DNA from: Streptomyces blattellae
Lineage (GTDB): Bacteria > Actinomycetota > Actinomycetes > Streptomycetales > Streptomycetaceae
NCBI RefSeq assembly: GCF_009709555.1
Contig: NZ_WJBG01000182.1
Location: 62,001-126,000, forward strand
DNA: 64,000 nt
Reading direction: 5' to 3'
This document shows, in pieces, positions 43,299 to 51,894 of this stretch (the stretch's first letter is position 1; the number at the start of each line of letters is the position of its first letter). The translations under genes were made by a program, and so were the position numbers. Below the pieces are notes generated by a model. That model did not search any database. It was not told the origin of the DNA and saw only the letters and a list, made by a program, of their open reading frames with translations.

Positions 43299-43904
43299 AT
43301 GACCGACCCCGTGACGCTGGACAGCGAGGGCTCCATCGGCGAGTTCGACGAGAAGCGTGCCGAGAACGCCGTGCGCGAACTGTTGATCGCGGTCGGCGAG
43401 GACCCGGACCGCGAGGGGCTCAGGGAGACGCCGGGGCGGGTGGCTCGGGCGTACAAGGAGATCTTCGCGGGGCTCTGGCAGCAGCCCGAGGATGTGCTGA
43501 CGACGACGTTCGACCTCGGTCATGACGAGATGGTGCTCGTCAAGGACATCGAGGTGTACTCGACTTGTGAGCATCATCTGGTGCCGTTCCGGGGCGTGGC
43601 GCACGTCGGGTACATCCCGTCCACCACCGGCAAGATCACCGGCCTGTCGAAGCTGGCCCGTCTCGTGGACGTCTACGCCCGCCGTCCGCAGGTGCAGGAA
43701 CGACTCACCACGCAGATCGCGGACTCTCTGATGGACATCCTGGAGCCGCGTGGCGTGATCGTCGTGGTGGAGTGCGAGCACATGTGCATGTCGATGCGGG
43801 GCATCCGCAAGCCCGGGGCGAAGACCATAACGTCGGCGGTGCGCGGGCAGCTGCGGGACGCGGCGACGCGCAACGAGGCCATGAGCCTGATCATGGCCCG
43901 CTGA
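43299..43904 (+). CDS. folE: GTP cyclohydrolase I
   Basis: 201 residues from ATG 43299. Zinc and catalytic residues in VYSTCEHHLVPFRGVAHVGY and VECEHMCMSMRGIRKPGAKT; the GTP-site helix KLARLVDVYARRPQVQERLT and TTGKITGLSKL are present. Converts GTP to dihydroneopterin triphosphate, first step of folate synthesis; the other fol genes lie on the opposite strand at 44.5-47.1 kb. Confidence 0.97.
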   Translation: MTDPVTLDSEGSIGEFDEKRAENAVRELLIAVGEDPDREGLRETPGRVARAYKEIFAGLWQQPEDVLTTTFDLGHDEMVLVKDIEVYSTCEHHLVPFRGVAHVGYIPSTTGKITGLSKLARLVDVYARRPQVQERLTTQIADSLMDILEPRGVIVVVECEHMCMSMRGIRKPGAKTITSAVRGQLRDAATRNEAMSLIMAR

Positions 43905-43916
43905 CGCGCCGGGAGG

Positions 43917-44405
43917 TCAAGCGGCGGACGCCGCACCCGGGCTGTTGTTGTTGTCGTCCTCCGGGAGCTTGCAGACGCGCTCCAGGAAGATGGCTGCCGC
44001 TATGACGGCGATGCCGGCCACCACGGAGAAGCCGGCGTAGATGGCCTGGTCGCGGCGGGCGGGGATGTCGAGGGATTCGAGGAGGAAGACGCCCGTGCCG
44101 CCGTACATGCCGGCGACGAGGGCGGCCACCAGGGCGCTGGACTGGCCGAAGACGACCGCGCGGGCCGCCATGAGGGGATCGACGCCCTTGGCGTCGGGGC
44201 GGCGCTCGCGCTGGGCCTTGAGACGGGAGCGCAACGACAGCGCCGTGGCGAGGAGGACCGCGGCGATCGCGGCCAGCACGATGGGCGCGGCCAGCGGGAC
44301 GCTGGGAAGGGTCCCGAGCGAGTTCCAGAGGCGGGCGCCCGCCCAGGACAGGACGCCGGCGACGACGAAAACGCCGGCCAGCACCCTGATGCGCAGCTCT
44401 CTCAC
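43917..44405 (-). CDS. DUF3180 membrane protein
   Basis: 162 residues from GTG 44405. Four membrane segments: RVLAGVFVVAGVLSWAGARL, PIVLAAIAAVLLATALSL, FGQSSALVAALVAGMYGGTG and AGFSVVAGIAVIAAAIFLER; the basic loop RSRLKAQRERRPDAKGVDPL lies between 2 and 3. A conserved actinobacterial neighbour of folK; function unknown. Last gene of the folP-folB-folK group. Confidence 0.88.
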   Translation of the reverse strand: MRELRIRVLAGVFVVAGVLSWAGARLWNSLGTLPSVPLAAPIVLAAIAAVLLATALSLRSRLKAQRERRPDAKGVDPLMAARAVVFGQSSALVAALVAGMYGGTGVFLLESLDIPARRDQAIYAGFSVVAGIAVIAAAIFLERVCKLPEDDNNNSPGAASAA

Positions 44406-44493
44406 GGTGTCCCTTCAGCTCCCCGGATCGGTGCCGGTCCTGGGTCGAGGTGACCCGGCCGGTCCGACCTTGCGATCGTGTCGACCTTAACGA

Positions 44494-45105
44494 CTATTCA
44501 GGCAGCCGGAGTTCCAGGTCCTTGCGGGCGGCGACGCCGTCGCGGGTGACGGTGTCGAGGAGGTCGGCGACCGCGCCGCGACCGGGAACCTGGGCGCCCG
44601 GCTCCAGGTCGTGCCAGGGGGCCAGGACGAAGGCGCGTTCATGGGCGCGAGGGTGGGGGAGGGTGAGCTGGGGGTCGTCGGAGACGACCTCGGCGTACGC
44701 GACGATGTCGACGTCGAGGGTGCGTGCGCCCCAGTGCTCGTCCCGGACGCGGTGGAAGGCCTCTTCGACCGCGTGCGCCCGCTCCAGGAGGGAGGACGGG
44801 GGGAGGGTGGTCTTAAGGACCACGACCGCGTTGAAGTACGAGGGCTGGCTGCCGGGCTCCACGCCCCACGGCTCCGTCTCGTACACCGGAGAGACCGCCT
44901 TGATGCGCACGCCGGGGGTGTCCTCCAGGGCGTCGATGGCGCCCTGGAGGGTCTCCAGGCGGTTGCCGAGGTTGGAGCCGAGGGAGATCACGGCCCGTTT
45001 CGGATTCTGCAGGGTGGTGTCGGCTGCGTCGACCTTCTCGACGACGGAGGCGGGTACCGGCTGTACGGTCGGGTCGCTGTGCCCCTCGGTGAACGATGCG
45101 GTCAT
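44494..45105 (-). CDS. folK: 6-hydroxymethyl-7,8-dihydropterin pyrophosphokinase
   Basis: 203 residues; a roughly 35-residue N-terminal extension precedes AVISLGSNLGNRLETLQGAI. Signature HPPK residues: WGVEPGSQPSYFNAVVVLKT, RDEHWGARTLDVDIVAYAEV, LPHPRAHERAFVLAPWHDLE. Transfers pyrophosphate from ATP to hydroxymethyl-dihydropterin for FolP. ATG overlaps the folB stop (4 nt). Confidence 0.96.
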   Translation of the reverse strand: MTASFTEGHSDPTVQPVPASVVEKVDAADTTLQNPKRAVISLGSNLGNRLETLQGAIDALEDTPGVRIKAVSPVYETEPWGVEPGSQPSYFNAVVVLKTTLPPSSLLERAHAVEEAFHRVRDEHWGARTLDVDIVAYAEVVSDDPQLTLPHPRAHERAFVLAPWHDLEPGAQVPGRGAVADLLDTVTRDGVAARKDLELRLPE

Positions 45106-45461
45106 ACTCGGCTCCGGGTGATGGTGACGGTCACGTCGTCGAAGGGGACGGTGATCGGCGCGTCCGGTTTGTGGACGCGGACCTCGACCTCCTGGACCTC
45201 CTCGTGCTTCAGACAGACCTGGGCGATGCGCTCGGCGAGCGTCTCGATGAGGTTGACGGGCTCGCCCGCGACGACGGCCACGACCTCCTCCGCCACGATG
45301 CCGTAGTGCACGGTCTTCGCCAGGTCATCGGCGGCAGCGGCCGGTCGGGTGTCCAGGCCCAGGACGAGGTCCACGATGAACGTCTGGCCCTCTTCGCGCT
45401 CCTCGGGGAACACACCGTGGTGCCCGCGGGCCTTGAGGCCGCGCAGCGCGACACGATCCAC
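45102..45461 (-). CDS. folB: Dihydroneopterin aldolase
   Basis: 119 residues from GTG 45461 (AGGAG 8 nt upstream). VDRVALRGLKARGHHGVFPE, REEGQTFIVDLVLGLDTRPA, KTVHYGIVAEEVVAVVAGEP and LIETLAERIAQVCL give the FolB active-site pattern (catalytic Glu in HGVFPEE and Tyr in VHYG). Cleaves dihydroneopterin to hydroxymethyl-dihydropterin. 263 bp separate it from the next gene upstream; I see no gene there. Confidence 0.96.
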   Translation of the reverse strand: MDRVALRGLKARGHHGVFPEEREEGQTFIVDLVLGLDTRPAAAADDLAKTVHYGIVAEEVVAVVAGEPVNLIETLAERIAQVCLKHEEVQEVEVRVHKPDAPITVPFDDVTVTITRSRV

Positions 45462-45733
45462 GCGAATCACTCCTGCAATCGTCGGTGACGGCCGATGCGA
45501 ACCGGGTACGGGCGGCGCACCGGCCTCAAACGAATCTACCTGCGGGCACTGACAGGGCCGGGCCACGGGGGTCCGTGCCAGAGTCGGGCCTTGCAGCCTT
45601 CATCGTGTGTTTCCCCGGGGGAACCCGGCGGCTCACGGGTTGGTAGCCGCCCCTACCCGGAGGCCCGTGATTCCAACCACTTCTTGGTTCTGCTTGGTCC
45701 GTTCTGCTTGGTCCTCAAGGTGCGCCTACCCAC

Positions 45734-46237
45734 TCAGGCGGGTGTGTCGTCGCCTTCTTCCTCGTCGGTTTCGGCCAGCACCGGGGAGGCGTGGTGCGAC
45801 CAGATCTTCCAGCCCTCGGGTGTGCGGCGGAACACGTTCGTGGCGACGACGAGCTGTCCGACCAGCGGGCCGAGTTCTTCGCCCCCCTCGGGGGCGGGGC
45901 CGCCGCTGAGGATGTTCTCGGTGCAGGTCACCAGGGCGGTGTCACCGGTGACGGAGACATGGACATCGGTGAGGAAGAACTGGATGTAGTCGGTGTTCGC
46001 CATGATCAGCGCGTACGACCGCAGGACCTCGCCGCGGCCGGTCAGTACCGGCCAGCCGGGGTGCACGCAGGAGATCACGCCGGAGTCCGCCGGGTCGTGG
46101 TACGTCTCGTCGACGCCCAGGTCGGACGGGGCGAGCCAGAGCGAGGACAGCTCTTCGAAGTCGCCGCGTTCCATCGCTTCGTAGAAGGCGGTGTTGGCGA
46201 GCTCGACCTGCTCTACGTCGGTGTGGGGGGCGCTCAC
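45734..46237 (-). CDS. NTF2/SnoaL-like protein
   Basis: 167 residues from GTG 46237 (overlaps folP stop, GTGA). ELANTAFYEAMERGDFEELS, SLWLAPSDLGVDETYHDPAD, VISCVHPGWPVLTGRGEVLR, and VATNVFRRTPEGWKIWSHHA: the cone-shaped NTF2-like fold with W and H in the pocket. Conserved beside folP in Streptomyces; its ligand is unknown. The acidic C-terminus (DEEEGDDTPA) is disordered. Confidence 0.85.
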   Translation of the reverse strand: MSAPHTDVEQVELANTAFYEAMERGDFEELSSLWLAPSDLGVDETYHDPADSGVISCVHPGWPVLTGRGEVLRSYALIMANTDYIQFFLTDVHVSVTGDTALVTCTENILSGGPAPEGGEELGPLVGQLVVATNVFRRTPEGWKIWSHHASPVLAETDEEEGDDTPA

Positions 46238-47136
46238 CGGGCTCCTTCGGTGCCGCGCGCTCCTTCTGCGCCGGGGGTGCGCGCTCCCTCCACGGCGCGC
46301 GCGACCCGGACGGCGTCCGCCGTCGCGTGCACCTCGTGCACGCGGACCGCCCATGCGCCGGCGTGCGCCGCGAGGGCGGACACGGCGGCCGTGGCGGCGT
46401 CGCGCTCGCGTGCGGGCGGGGGTGCGCCCTGCGGTCCGGCCAGGACCCGGCCGAGGAAGCGCTTGCGGGATGCGGCGACGAGCAGGGGGTGGCCGAGGGC
46501 GTGCAGGCGGTCGAGGTGGGCGAGGAGGGTCAGATCGTGCTCGGCTTCCTTGGAGAAGCCGAGACCGGGGTCGACGACGATGCGGTCGGGGGCGATGCCG
46601 CCCGCCAGGACGGCGTCCACGCGCGCGCGGAGTTCGTCGAGGACTTCGGTGACGACGTCGGCGTAGAGGCCCTTGACGGTGCTGCCCTCCAGGAAGCCGC
46701 GCCAGTGCATGACGACGAAGGGGGCGCCCGCTTCCGCGACGACGGGGATCATCGCGGGGTCCGCCAGGCCGCCACTGACGTCGTTGACAAGGGCGGCGCC
46801 GGCCGCGAGGGACTGCTGGGCGACCGAGGCGCGCATGGTGTCGACGGAGACCGTGACGCCGTCGGAGGCGAGTTCGCGTACGACGGGGATGACGCGCCGG
46901 AGTTCCTCGGCCTCGTCGACGCGGGTGGCGCCGGGGCGGGTGGACTCGCCGCCGACGTCTATGAGGTCCGCTCCCTCGGTGACCAGGGCGAGGCCGTGCT
47001 TCACGGCGGCCGACGTGTCGAACCAGCGGCCGCCGTCGGAGAAGGAATCGGGGGTGACGTTCACGACTCCCATGACCGCGCAGCGGTCCCATTCCGGAAG
47101 GCCCGCGACATGCCCGCGTCCGCTCTGCTTGCTCAT
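46234..47136 (-). CDS. folP: Dihydropteroate synthase
   Basis: 300 residues from ATG 47136 (MSKQSGRGHVAGLPEWDRCA). MGVVNVTPDSFSDGGRWFDT, DLIDVGGESTRPGATRVDEA, VSVDTMRASVAQQSLAAGAA, NDVSGGLADPAM and IVVDPGLGFSKEAEHDLTLL are the pterin and pABA sites. Target of sulphonamides. No ribosome binding site; TACGCT ends 6 nt before the ATG, predicting a leaderless transcript that starts the folP-NTF2-folB-folK-DUF3180 operon. Confidence 0.96.
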   Translation of the reverse strand: MSKQSGRGHVAGLPEWDRCAVMGVVNVTPDSFSDGGRWFDTSAAVKHGLALVTEGADLIDVGGESTRPGATRVDEAEELRRVIPVVRELASDGVTVSVDTMRASVAQQSLAAGAALVNDVSGGLADPAMIPVVAEAGAPFVVMHWRGFLEGSTVKGLYADVVTEVLDELRARVDAVLAGGIAPDRIVVDPGLGFSKEAEHDLTLLAHLDRLHALGHPLLVAASRKRFLGRVLAGPQGAPPPARERDAATAAVSALAAHAGAWAVRVHEVHATADAVRVARAVEGARTPGAEGARGTEGAR

Positions 47137-47428
47137 ATGTTCAGCGTAGGCCCCGGTGGGCCTCCGAGGTCCGGCGGTCCGAGCGAAGCCCCCGGGCTCG
47201 GCGGGCGGGGTTTCCGACCGGTCCTGTCCGAGGCACAGGATCCGGTGCCGGTTCGGGCATCCGGCGACATTGCGCCCTCTAGGACGGTGTCTCGGAGGGG
47301 GAGGTTCACTCGGGAGGTTCATCGGCGACTCGACGGGCGGCTACCGCGGGCACAACATGACAACGGGATGGCTGTGTTTTTACGGGCCGGGCCACCAAGA
47401 TTCGCCTACGCGCGGTAAGTTTCTGGCC

Positions 47429-48817
47429 ATGCCACGTGGACGTCACCGCCATTCCCCGCCCTTGCACAGGCTCCTGCCTCCGTCGGCGATCGCAGGCGTC
47501 TCGGTCGTCTGCGCGCTCGGCCCCTGGGTGTTCTCCGAAGCGACGGTGCTCCGGGGTCTGGCCGCGGCCGCCGCGGCGACGGCGGTCATCGGCGCGGTCG
47601 TGCTGCGCCGTTGGGACACGCAGGCCGGCAAGCAGGTCGCCGACCTCACGCGCGCGCGTGCGAGCGACGAGTGGCGCTACGAGGAGCGCGTCGCCGAACT
47701 TGAGACGGACCTTGAGGAGTCCCGCGCGCTGCGCGTCAAGCTGGAGCAGCGGCTGCGCGCGAAGCGTACGGAGCTGGCCGGACTGCGCAATGAGCACGCG
47801 GCGTTGCTGCGCCGGTACGCCACCGCGGAGACCGAGCGCGCGAGCGCCCTGGAGGGCCGCCGCCTGCTGGAGATAGAGACCACCACGCCGGTCCGCGCAC
47901 TGCCGCCCGTGCCGTCGCAGGCGAACGCTCCCGAGGAGGAGACCGAGGCGGTGGCTGCCTCGGGCGAGTCCACCGAGTCCGCCGCCGGGTCCGCCACCGA
48001 GTCGGTCGCCGAGTCGGTGAAGGCTGTCGAGGCCGCGCAGGCCGGACAGGCCGGACAGGCTGAACAGCCCGCACAGGATGAACAGGCCGGGCAGGACGAA
48101 CAGGATGAACAGGCCGGGCAGGTCGAGCCGGTGGCTCCCGCGGTCTTCTCGCCGGAGGGGTCCAAGCTTTTCCTGCGCGCCAAGGTGGCGTTGGCGAAGT
48201 TGGACGCGGACAGCGCGCCCAAGGGAGACGCCGAGGCCGCGCCCAAGGGGGACGCTGACGGTGCCTCCAAGGGGGACGCCGAGAGTGCCTCCAAGGATGG
48301 CGACGACAGTGCCTCCAAGGGTTCCCCCGACGACGACGGCTCGCCCAAGGGCGGTGCGCCGGTCGCGCAGGAGCCGGTGAAGGCCGGTGCGGGGGACGCC
48401 GCGCAGGAGGACGAAGCGCAGGGGAAGCCCGAGGCGGTCGACGGGCACGAGCGCGCGGCCGCCACCTCCACGGGCAAGGCGGCCCAGTCCGCGCAGCAGC
48501 CCTCCGGGCACTTCACGGTGCCGACCGCGGTGGCCGTCGTACCGGCGTCGCCCGTGCGGCGTCCGGCGGTCGAGGGCGGCTTCGACTTCTTCGGTACGAA
48601 GACGGAGTCGGCGTCCGCCGCGCTGGAAGCCGTGCAGAACGAGGACCTCGCCGATGTCGTGGGCCAGGAGGCGCTCGCGCTCCACAAGGCGGAGACCGAG
48701 GCGGAGTTCAAGCCGGCGGACGCGGAGTCGCGCGGTGTCGGGCAGGTCATCGACCTGACGGCGCACGACGAGACGGAACACATCGACCTGCAGGGGCTGC
48801 GGAGCGCGGCCTCCTGA
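47429..48817 (+). CDS. Membrane-anchored coiled-coil protein with low-complexity region
   Basis: 462 residues from ATG 47429 (TAAGTT ends 7 nt upstream; leaderless). Two membrane helices near the N-terminus (PPSAIAGVSVVCALGPWVF, GLAAAAAATAVIGAVVLRRW), a coiled coil (ERVAELETDLEESRALRVKL ... AKRTELAGLRNEHAALLRRY), then disordered repeats (QAGQAGQAEQPAQDEQAGQD and KGDAE/SK units) and a conserved tail (VEGGFDFFGTKTESASAALE ... VGQVIDLTAHDETEHIDLQG). Family not recognised; possibly cell-envelope or division related. Confidence 0.7.
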   Translation: MPRGRHRHSPPLHRLLPPSAIAGVSVVCALGPWVFSEATVLRGLAAAAAATAVIGAVVLRRWDTQAGKQVADLTRARASDEWRYEERVAELETDLEESRALRVKLEQRLRAKRTELAGLRNEHAALLRRYATAETERASALEGRRLLEIETTTPVRALPPVPSQANAPEEETEAVAASGESTESAAGSATESVAESVKAVEAAQAGQAGQAEQPAQDEQAGQDEQDEQAGQVEPVAPAVFSPEGSKLFLRAKVALAKLDADSAPKGDAEAAPKGDADGASKGDAESASKDGDDSASKGSPDDDGSPKGGAPVAQEPVKAGAGDAAQEDEAQGKPEAVDGHERAAATSTGKAAQSAQQPSGHFTVPTAVAVVPASPVRRPAVEGGFDFFGTKTESASAALEAVQNEDLADVVGQEALALHKAETEAEFKPADAESRGVGQVIDLTAHDETEHIDLQGLRSAAS

Positions 48818-48839
48818 CCTCCGGCCGGCCCGTCACGGC

Positions 48840-50174
48840 CTACGGCTGTGCCATCCACCGGTCCGGCCGCGCGTCCCTGCGCCCCGTGCGTGACCGCTCC
48901 GCCTGCCCGCGCAGCAGCTCCGCCGCCTCCTCGGCGTCCCGCAGCCGCGCTGTGACGGTCTTGTTGGCGCCCGTGTCCACGTGCACGTCCGCAAGTCGCC
49001 AGGCACGCCTCCAGGGCCCCTGAGCCAGCCGTACGCTCTGCACCTTCGCGTGCGGCACCAGAGCCAGCCGCCGCCGCAGGAGCCCGTGCCGGGAGGCGAA
49101 CACGGTGTCGGTGACCGCGATGCCGTAGCCGCGCCACCACAGGGGCAGACACCGGCCGGCGCGGCGCGGCGGCCGGGAGAGGGACGGCGGCACCGTCACT
49201 CCGGGCAGCACGCGCGCGATGACGGCCTCGGCGATCTCGCGCGGAGCGACCGGCAGCAGCATGGAGTTGGCGGAACCGGCGACGTCCAGCTCGACCCGTA
49301 CCCAGCCCCGCCGCCGCCACAGCAGCGGCTCCACGATCCGTACGGTCTGCACGCGCCCCGGCGGCACCGTCTCATGGACGCGGTCCAGCAGGCCGCGGTC
49401 GATGCGCAGCCCGTCCGGGGACTCGGCGACCGTCCAGTCGTACTCCGCGACGAACCGCCCCACGCTGCTCGCACCCGCCGCGCCGAGCAGCGGCAGGCCG
49501 ACCGCGAGAACCGTCCACACGCTGTCGGTGGCGAGCCATATCAGCGGCGGTACGCAGAGTGCGGCGGCGAGGGTGCCCCAGGTCGCGCCGGTCAGCACGA
49601 GGGACACCGCGAGTACGCCGGGGGGCGTGCGCAGCAGCTCCTGCGCCGGTGCTTCCCCGACTTCGTGCGCCGTCTCGGGCGCGAAACCCGCGGCACGCGC
49701 GAGCAGTTCGGCGCGCAGCGTGCGTGCCTCGTCCGCGCCGAGGAAGGCCAGCTCGTCCTTCTTGTCCGCGCCGATGACGTCGAGTTTGAGCTTGGCGACG
49801 CCCGCGATCCGCGCGAGCAGCGGCTGGGTGACGTCGACGGCCTGGATGCGTTCGAGCCGGATGTGCGCGGCACGCCGGTACAACAGGCCGGTACGGATGC
49901 GCAGTTCGGTGTCGGTCACCGCGAAGTGCGTGAACCACCAGGTCAGAAAGCCGTACAGGGCGGCGGCCGGGACGAACACGGCGAGCGCGATCAGCAGCGT
50001 GGTCGTCGTCAGCCTGGTCAGCTGGCGCTGCGCCTGGTCGGGGTCGTGCAACGCCCACCCGATGATCACGGTGACCGGCGCCCACGCCCGCCTGAGCGGC
50101 GTCACGGGATGCAGCCGCCGTTCGGTCACGGCTGCCTTCTCGCGTACGGCGCCGTCGACGCCCGGCGCCGTCAC
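48840..50174 (-). CDS. Bacterial PH-domain membrane protein (YdbT-like)
   Basis: 444 residues from GTG 50174, overlapping the upstream gene stop (GTGA). Repeated bPH2 domains: HFAVTDTELRIRTGLLYRRA, LERIQAVDVTQPLLARIAGV, a second at WTVAESPDGLRIDRGLLDRV and a third at GYGIAVTDTVFASRHGLLRR, each after membrane segments (LLIALAVFVPAAALYGFLTW, VSLVLTGATWGTLAAALCVP). Function unknown; co-occurs with a one-domain partner (next gene), as in YdbS-YdbT of Bacillus. Confidence 0.88.
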   Translation of the reverse strand: MTAPGVDGAVREKAAVTERRLHPVTPLRRAWAPVTVIIGWALHDPDQAQRQLTRLTTTTLLIALAVFVPAAALYGFLTWWFTHFAVTDTELRIRTGLLYRRAAHIRLERIQAVDVTQPLLARIAGVAKLKLDVIGADKKDELAFLGADEARTLRAELLARAAGFAPETAHEVGEAPAQELLRTPPGVLAVSLVLTGATWGTLAAALCVPPLIWLATDSVWTVLAVGLPLLGAAGASSVGRFVAEYDWTVAESPDGLRIDRGLLDRVHETVPPGRVQTVRIVEPLLWRRRGWVRVELDVAGSANSMLLPVAPREIAEAVIARVLPGVTVPPSLSRPPRRAGRCLPLWWRGYGIAVTDTVFASRHGLLRRRLALVPHAKVQSVRLAQGPWRRAWRLADVHVDTGANKTVTARLRDAEEAAELLRGQAERSRTGRRDARPDRWMAQP

Positions 50175-50674
50175 AGCCCCGCCGATCGTGCCTGGCCCAG
50201 TTCGGTCAGCCGGTCGCGCAGCCGTTCCGCCTCGACCGGATCGAGCCCCGGAATCGTCGCGTCGGTCGCGGCTGCCGCGGTGTGCAACTGCACGCTGGCC
50301 AGCCCGAAGTGCCGTTCGACGGGTCCGGAGGTGACCTCGACCAGCTGCATCCGCCCGTACGGCACGACGGTCAGCTCGCGCCACAGCACGCCCCGGCTGA
50401 TCAGCAGGTCGTCGGCGCGCTCGGCGTACCGCCAGGAGCGCCAGTTGCGCTCGACCATCACCCAGCCCCCTGTCAGCAGGGCCAGCGGCAGCAGTGCGAA
50501 CGCGGCCCACACGGGACCCGCGAATACACCGAGCAGCACGCCGGTGGCCGCCGTCAGCAGCCCCAGCCACACCGCCAGCAACCACCGGCGCATCCGCAGC
50601 AGTCCCGGCGGCAGCCCGGTCCAGGCCGGCTCGACCCCTGCCGCCTCCGGGTTCTCCCGGCTCCCCGTCTCCAT
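50171..50674 (-). CDS. Bacterial PH-domain membrane protein (YdbS-like)
   Basis: 167 residues. Two membrane helices (MRRWLLAVWLGLLTAATGVL, VWAAFALLPLALLTGGWVMV) followed by one bPH2 domain (RADDLLISRGVLWRELTVVP, YGRMQLVEVTSGPVERHFGL, ASVQLHTAAAATDATIPGLD). Translationally coupled to the larger PH protein. In Bacillus the YdbS-YdbT pair affects resistance to certain bacteriocins; not tested here. Confidence 0.9.
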   Translation of the reverse strand: METGSRENPEAAGVEPAWTGLPPGLLRMRRWLLAVWLGLLTAATGVLLGVFAGPVWAAFALLPLALLTGGWVMVERNWRSWRYAERADDLLISRGVLWRELTVVPYGRMQLVEVTSGPVERHFGLASVQLHTAAAATDATIPGLDPVEAERLRDRLTELGQARSAGL

Positions 50675-50705
50675 GCGGCAAGCCTACGTAGGGGAGACTG
50701 GGGCC

Positions 50706-51857
50706 ATGACTCCTACGACGGAGACCACGGTCGGTATCGGCGGTGCCGCGGAGAGCACCGACATGGTGCTCAACATCGGGCCCCAGCACCCGTCCACGCA
50801 CGGGGTGCTGCGGCTGCGGCTCACCCTCGACGGGGAGCGCATCACGCACGCGGAGCCCGTCATCGGTTATATGCACCGTGGCGCGGAGAAGCTCTTCGAG
50901 GCGCGCGACTACCGCCAGATCATCATGCTCGCCAACCGCCACGACTGGCTGTCGGCCTTCTCGAACGAGCTGGGTGTGGTCCTCGCCGTGGAGCGCATGC
51001 TCGGCATGGAGGTCCCGCCGCGCGCGGTGTGGACGCGCACGCTGCTCGCGGAGCTGAACCGGGTGCTCAACCACCTGATGTTCCTGGGCTCGTACCCGCT
51101 GGAGCTGGGCGGGATCACTCCGATCTTCTACGCCTTCACCGAGCGTGAGGAACTCCAGCACGTCATGGAGGAGGTCTCCGGCGGGCGCATGCACTACATG
51201 TTCAACCGCGTCGGCGGCCTCAAGGAGGACCTGCCCGCGGGATGGACGTCACGCGCGCGTGCCTGCGTCGCGGCCCTGCGCTCCCGTATGGACCGCTTCG
51301 ACGACCTGGTCCTCGGCAACGAGATCTTCCGCGGGCGCACGCGCGGGGTGGGCGTGCTCGCGCCCGAGACCGTGCACGCGTACGGCGTGAGCGGGCCGAT
51401 CGCGCGCGCCTCCGGCGTCGACTTCGACCTGCGGCGCGACGAGCCCTACCTCGCGTACGGCGAACTCCAGGACACCCTGGAAGTCGTCACCCGGAAGGAA
51501 GGCGACTGCCTCGCCCGCTTCGAGTGCCTCCTGGCGCAGACCCACAACTCCCTGGACCTCGCCGACGCCTGCCTGGACCGGCTCGCCGAACTGCCGGCCG
51601 GCCCGGTCAACCAGCGGCTCCCCAAGGTCCTCAAGGCGCCCGAGGGCCACACCTACGCCTGGACCGAGAACCCGCTCGGCATCAACGGCTACTACCTCGT
51701 CAGCAAGGGCGAGAAGACGCCGTACCGGATGAAGCTGCGGTCGGCGTCGTACAACAACATCCAGGCGCTGGTGGAGCTGCTGCCGGGGACGCTGGTCGCG
51801 GACATGGTGGCGATCTTGGGGTCGCTGTTCTTCGTGGTCGGGGACATCGACAAGTGA
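50706..51857 (+). CDS. nuoD2: Solitary NADH dehydrogenase subunit D paralogue
   Basis: 383 residues, about 55 shorter than the NuoD of the nuo operon. Complex I 49-kDa fold: LNIGPQHPSTHGVLRLRLTL, VIGYMHRGAEKLFEARDYRQ (Arg58), NRHDWLSAFSNELGVVLAVE, FYAFTEREELQHVMEEVSGG, and the C-terminal DMVAILGSLFFVVGDIDK. The quinone-site His and Tyr regions are present. No other nuo genes nearby. Convergent with a MidA-like methyltransferase. Streptomyces genomes often carry this second NuoD; its partner complex is unknown. Confidence 0.9.
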   Translation: MTPTTETTVGIGGAAESTDMVLNIGPQHPSTHGVLRLRLTLDGERITHAEPVIGYMHRGAEKLFEARDYRQIIMLANRHDWLSAFSNELGVVLAVERMLGMEVPPRAVWTRTLLAELNRVLNHLMFLGSYPLELGGITPIFYAFTEREELQHVMEEVSGGRMHYMFNRVGGLKEDLPAGWTSRARACVAALRSRMDRFDDLVLGNEIFRGRTRGVGVLAPETVHAYGVSGPIARASGVDFDLRRDEPYLAYGELQDTLEVVTRKEGDCLARFECLLAQTHNSLDLADACLDRLAELPAGPVNQRLPKVLKAPEGHTYAWTENPLGINGYYLVSKGEKTPYRMKLRSASYNNIQALVELLPGTLVADMVAILGSLFFVVGDIDK

Positions 51858-51860
51858 GGA

Positions 51861-51894
51861 GCCCCTACACGTAGGAGTTCCTATGTGCAGGGGC
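51861..51894. terminator. Bidirectional hairpin between nuoD2 and the midA-like gene
   Basis: GCCCCTACACGTAGGA-GT-TCCTATGTGCAGGGGC, an imperfect 16-bp stem starting 3 bp past nuoD2 and including the end of the convergent gene. Confidence 0.75.
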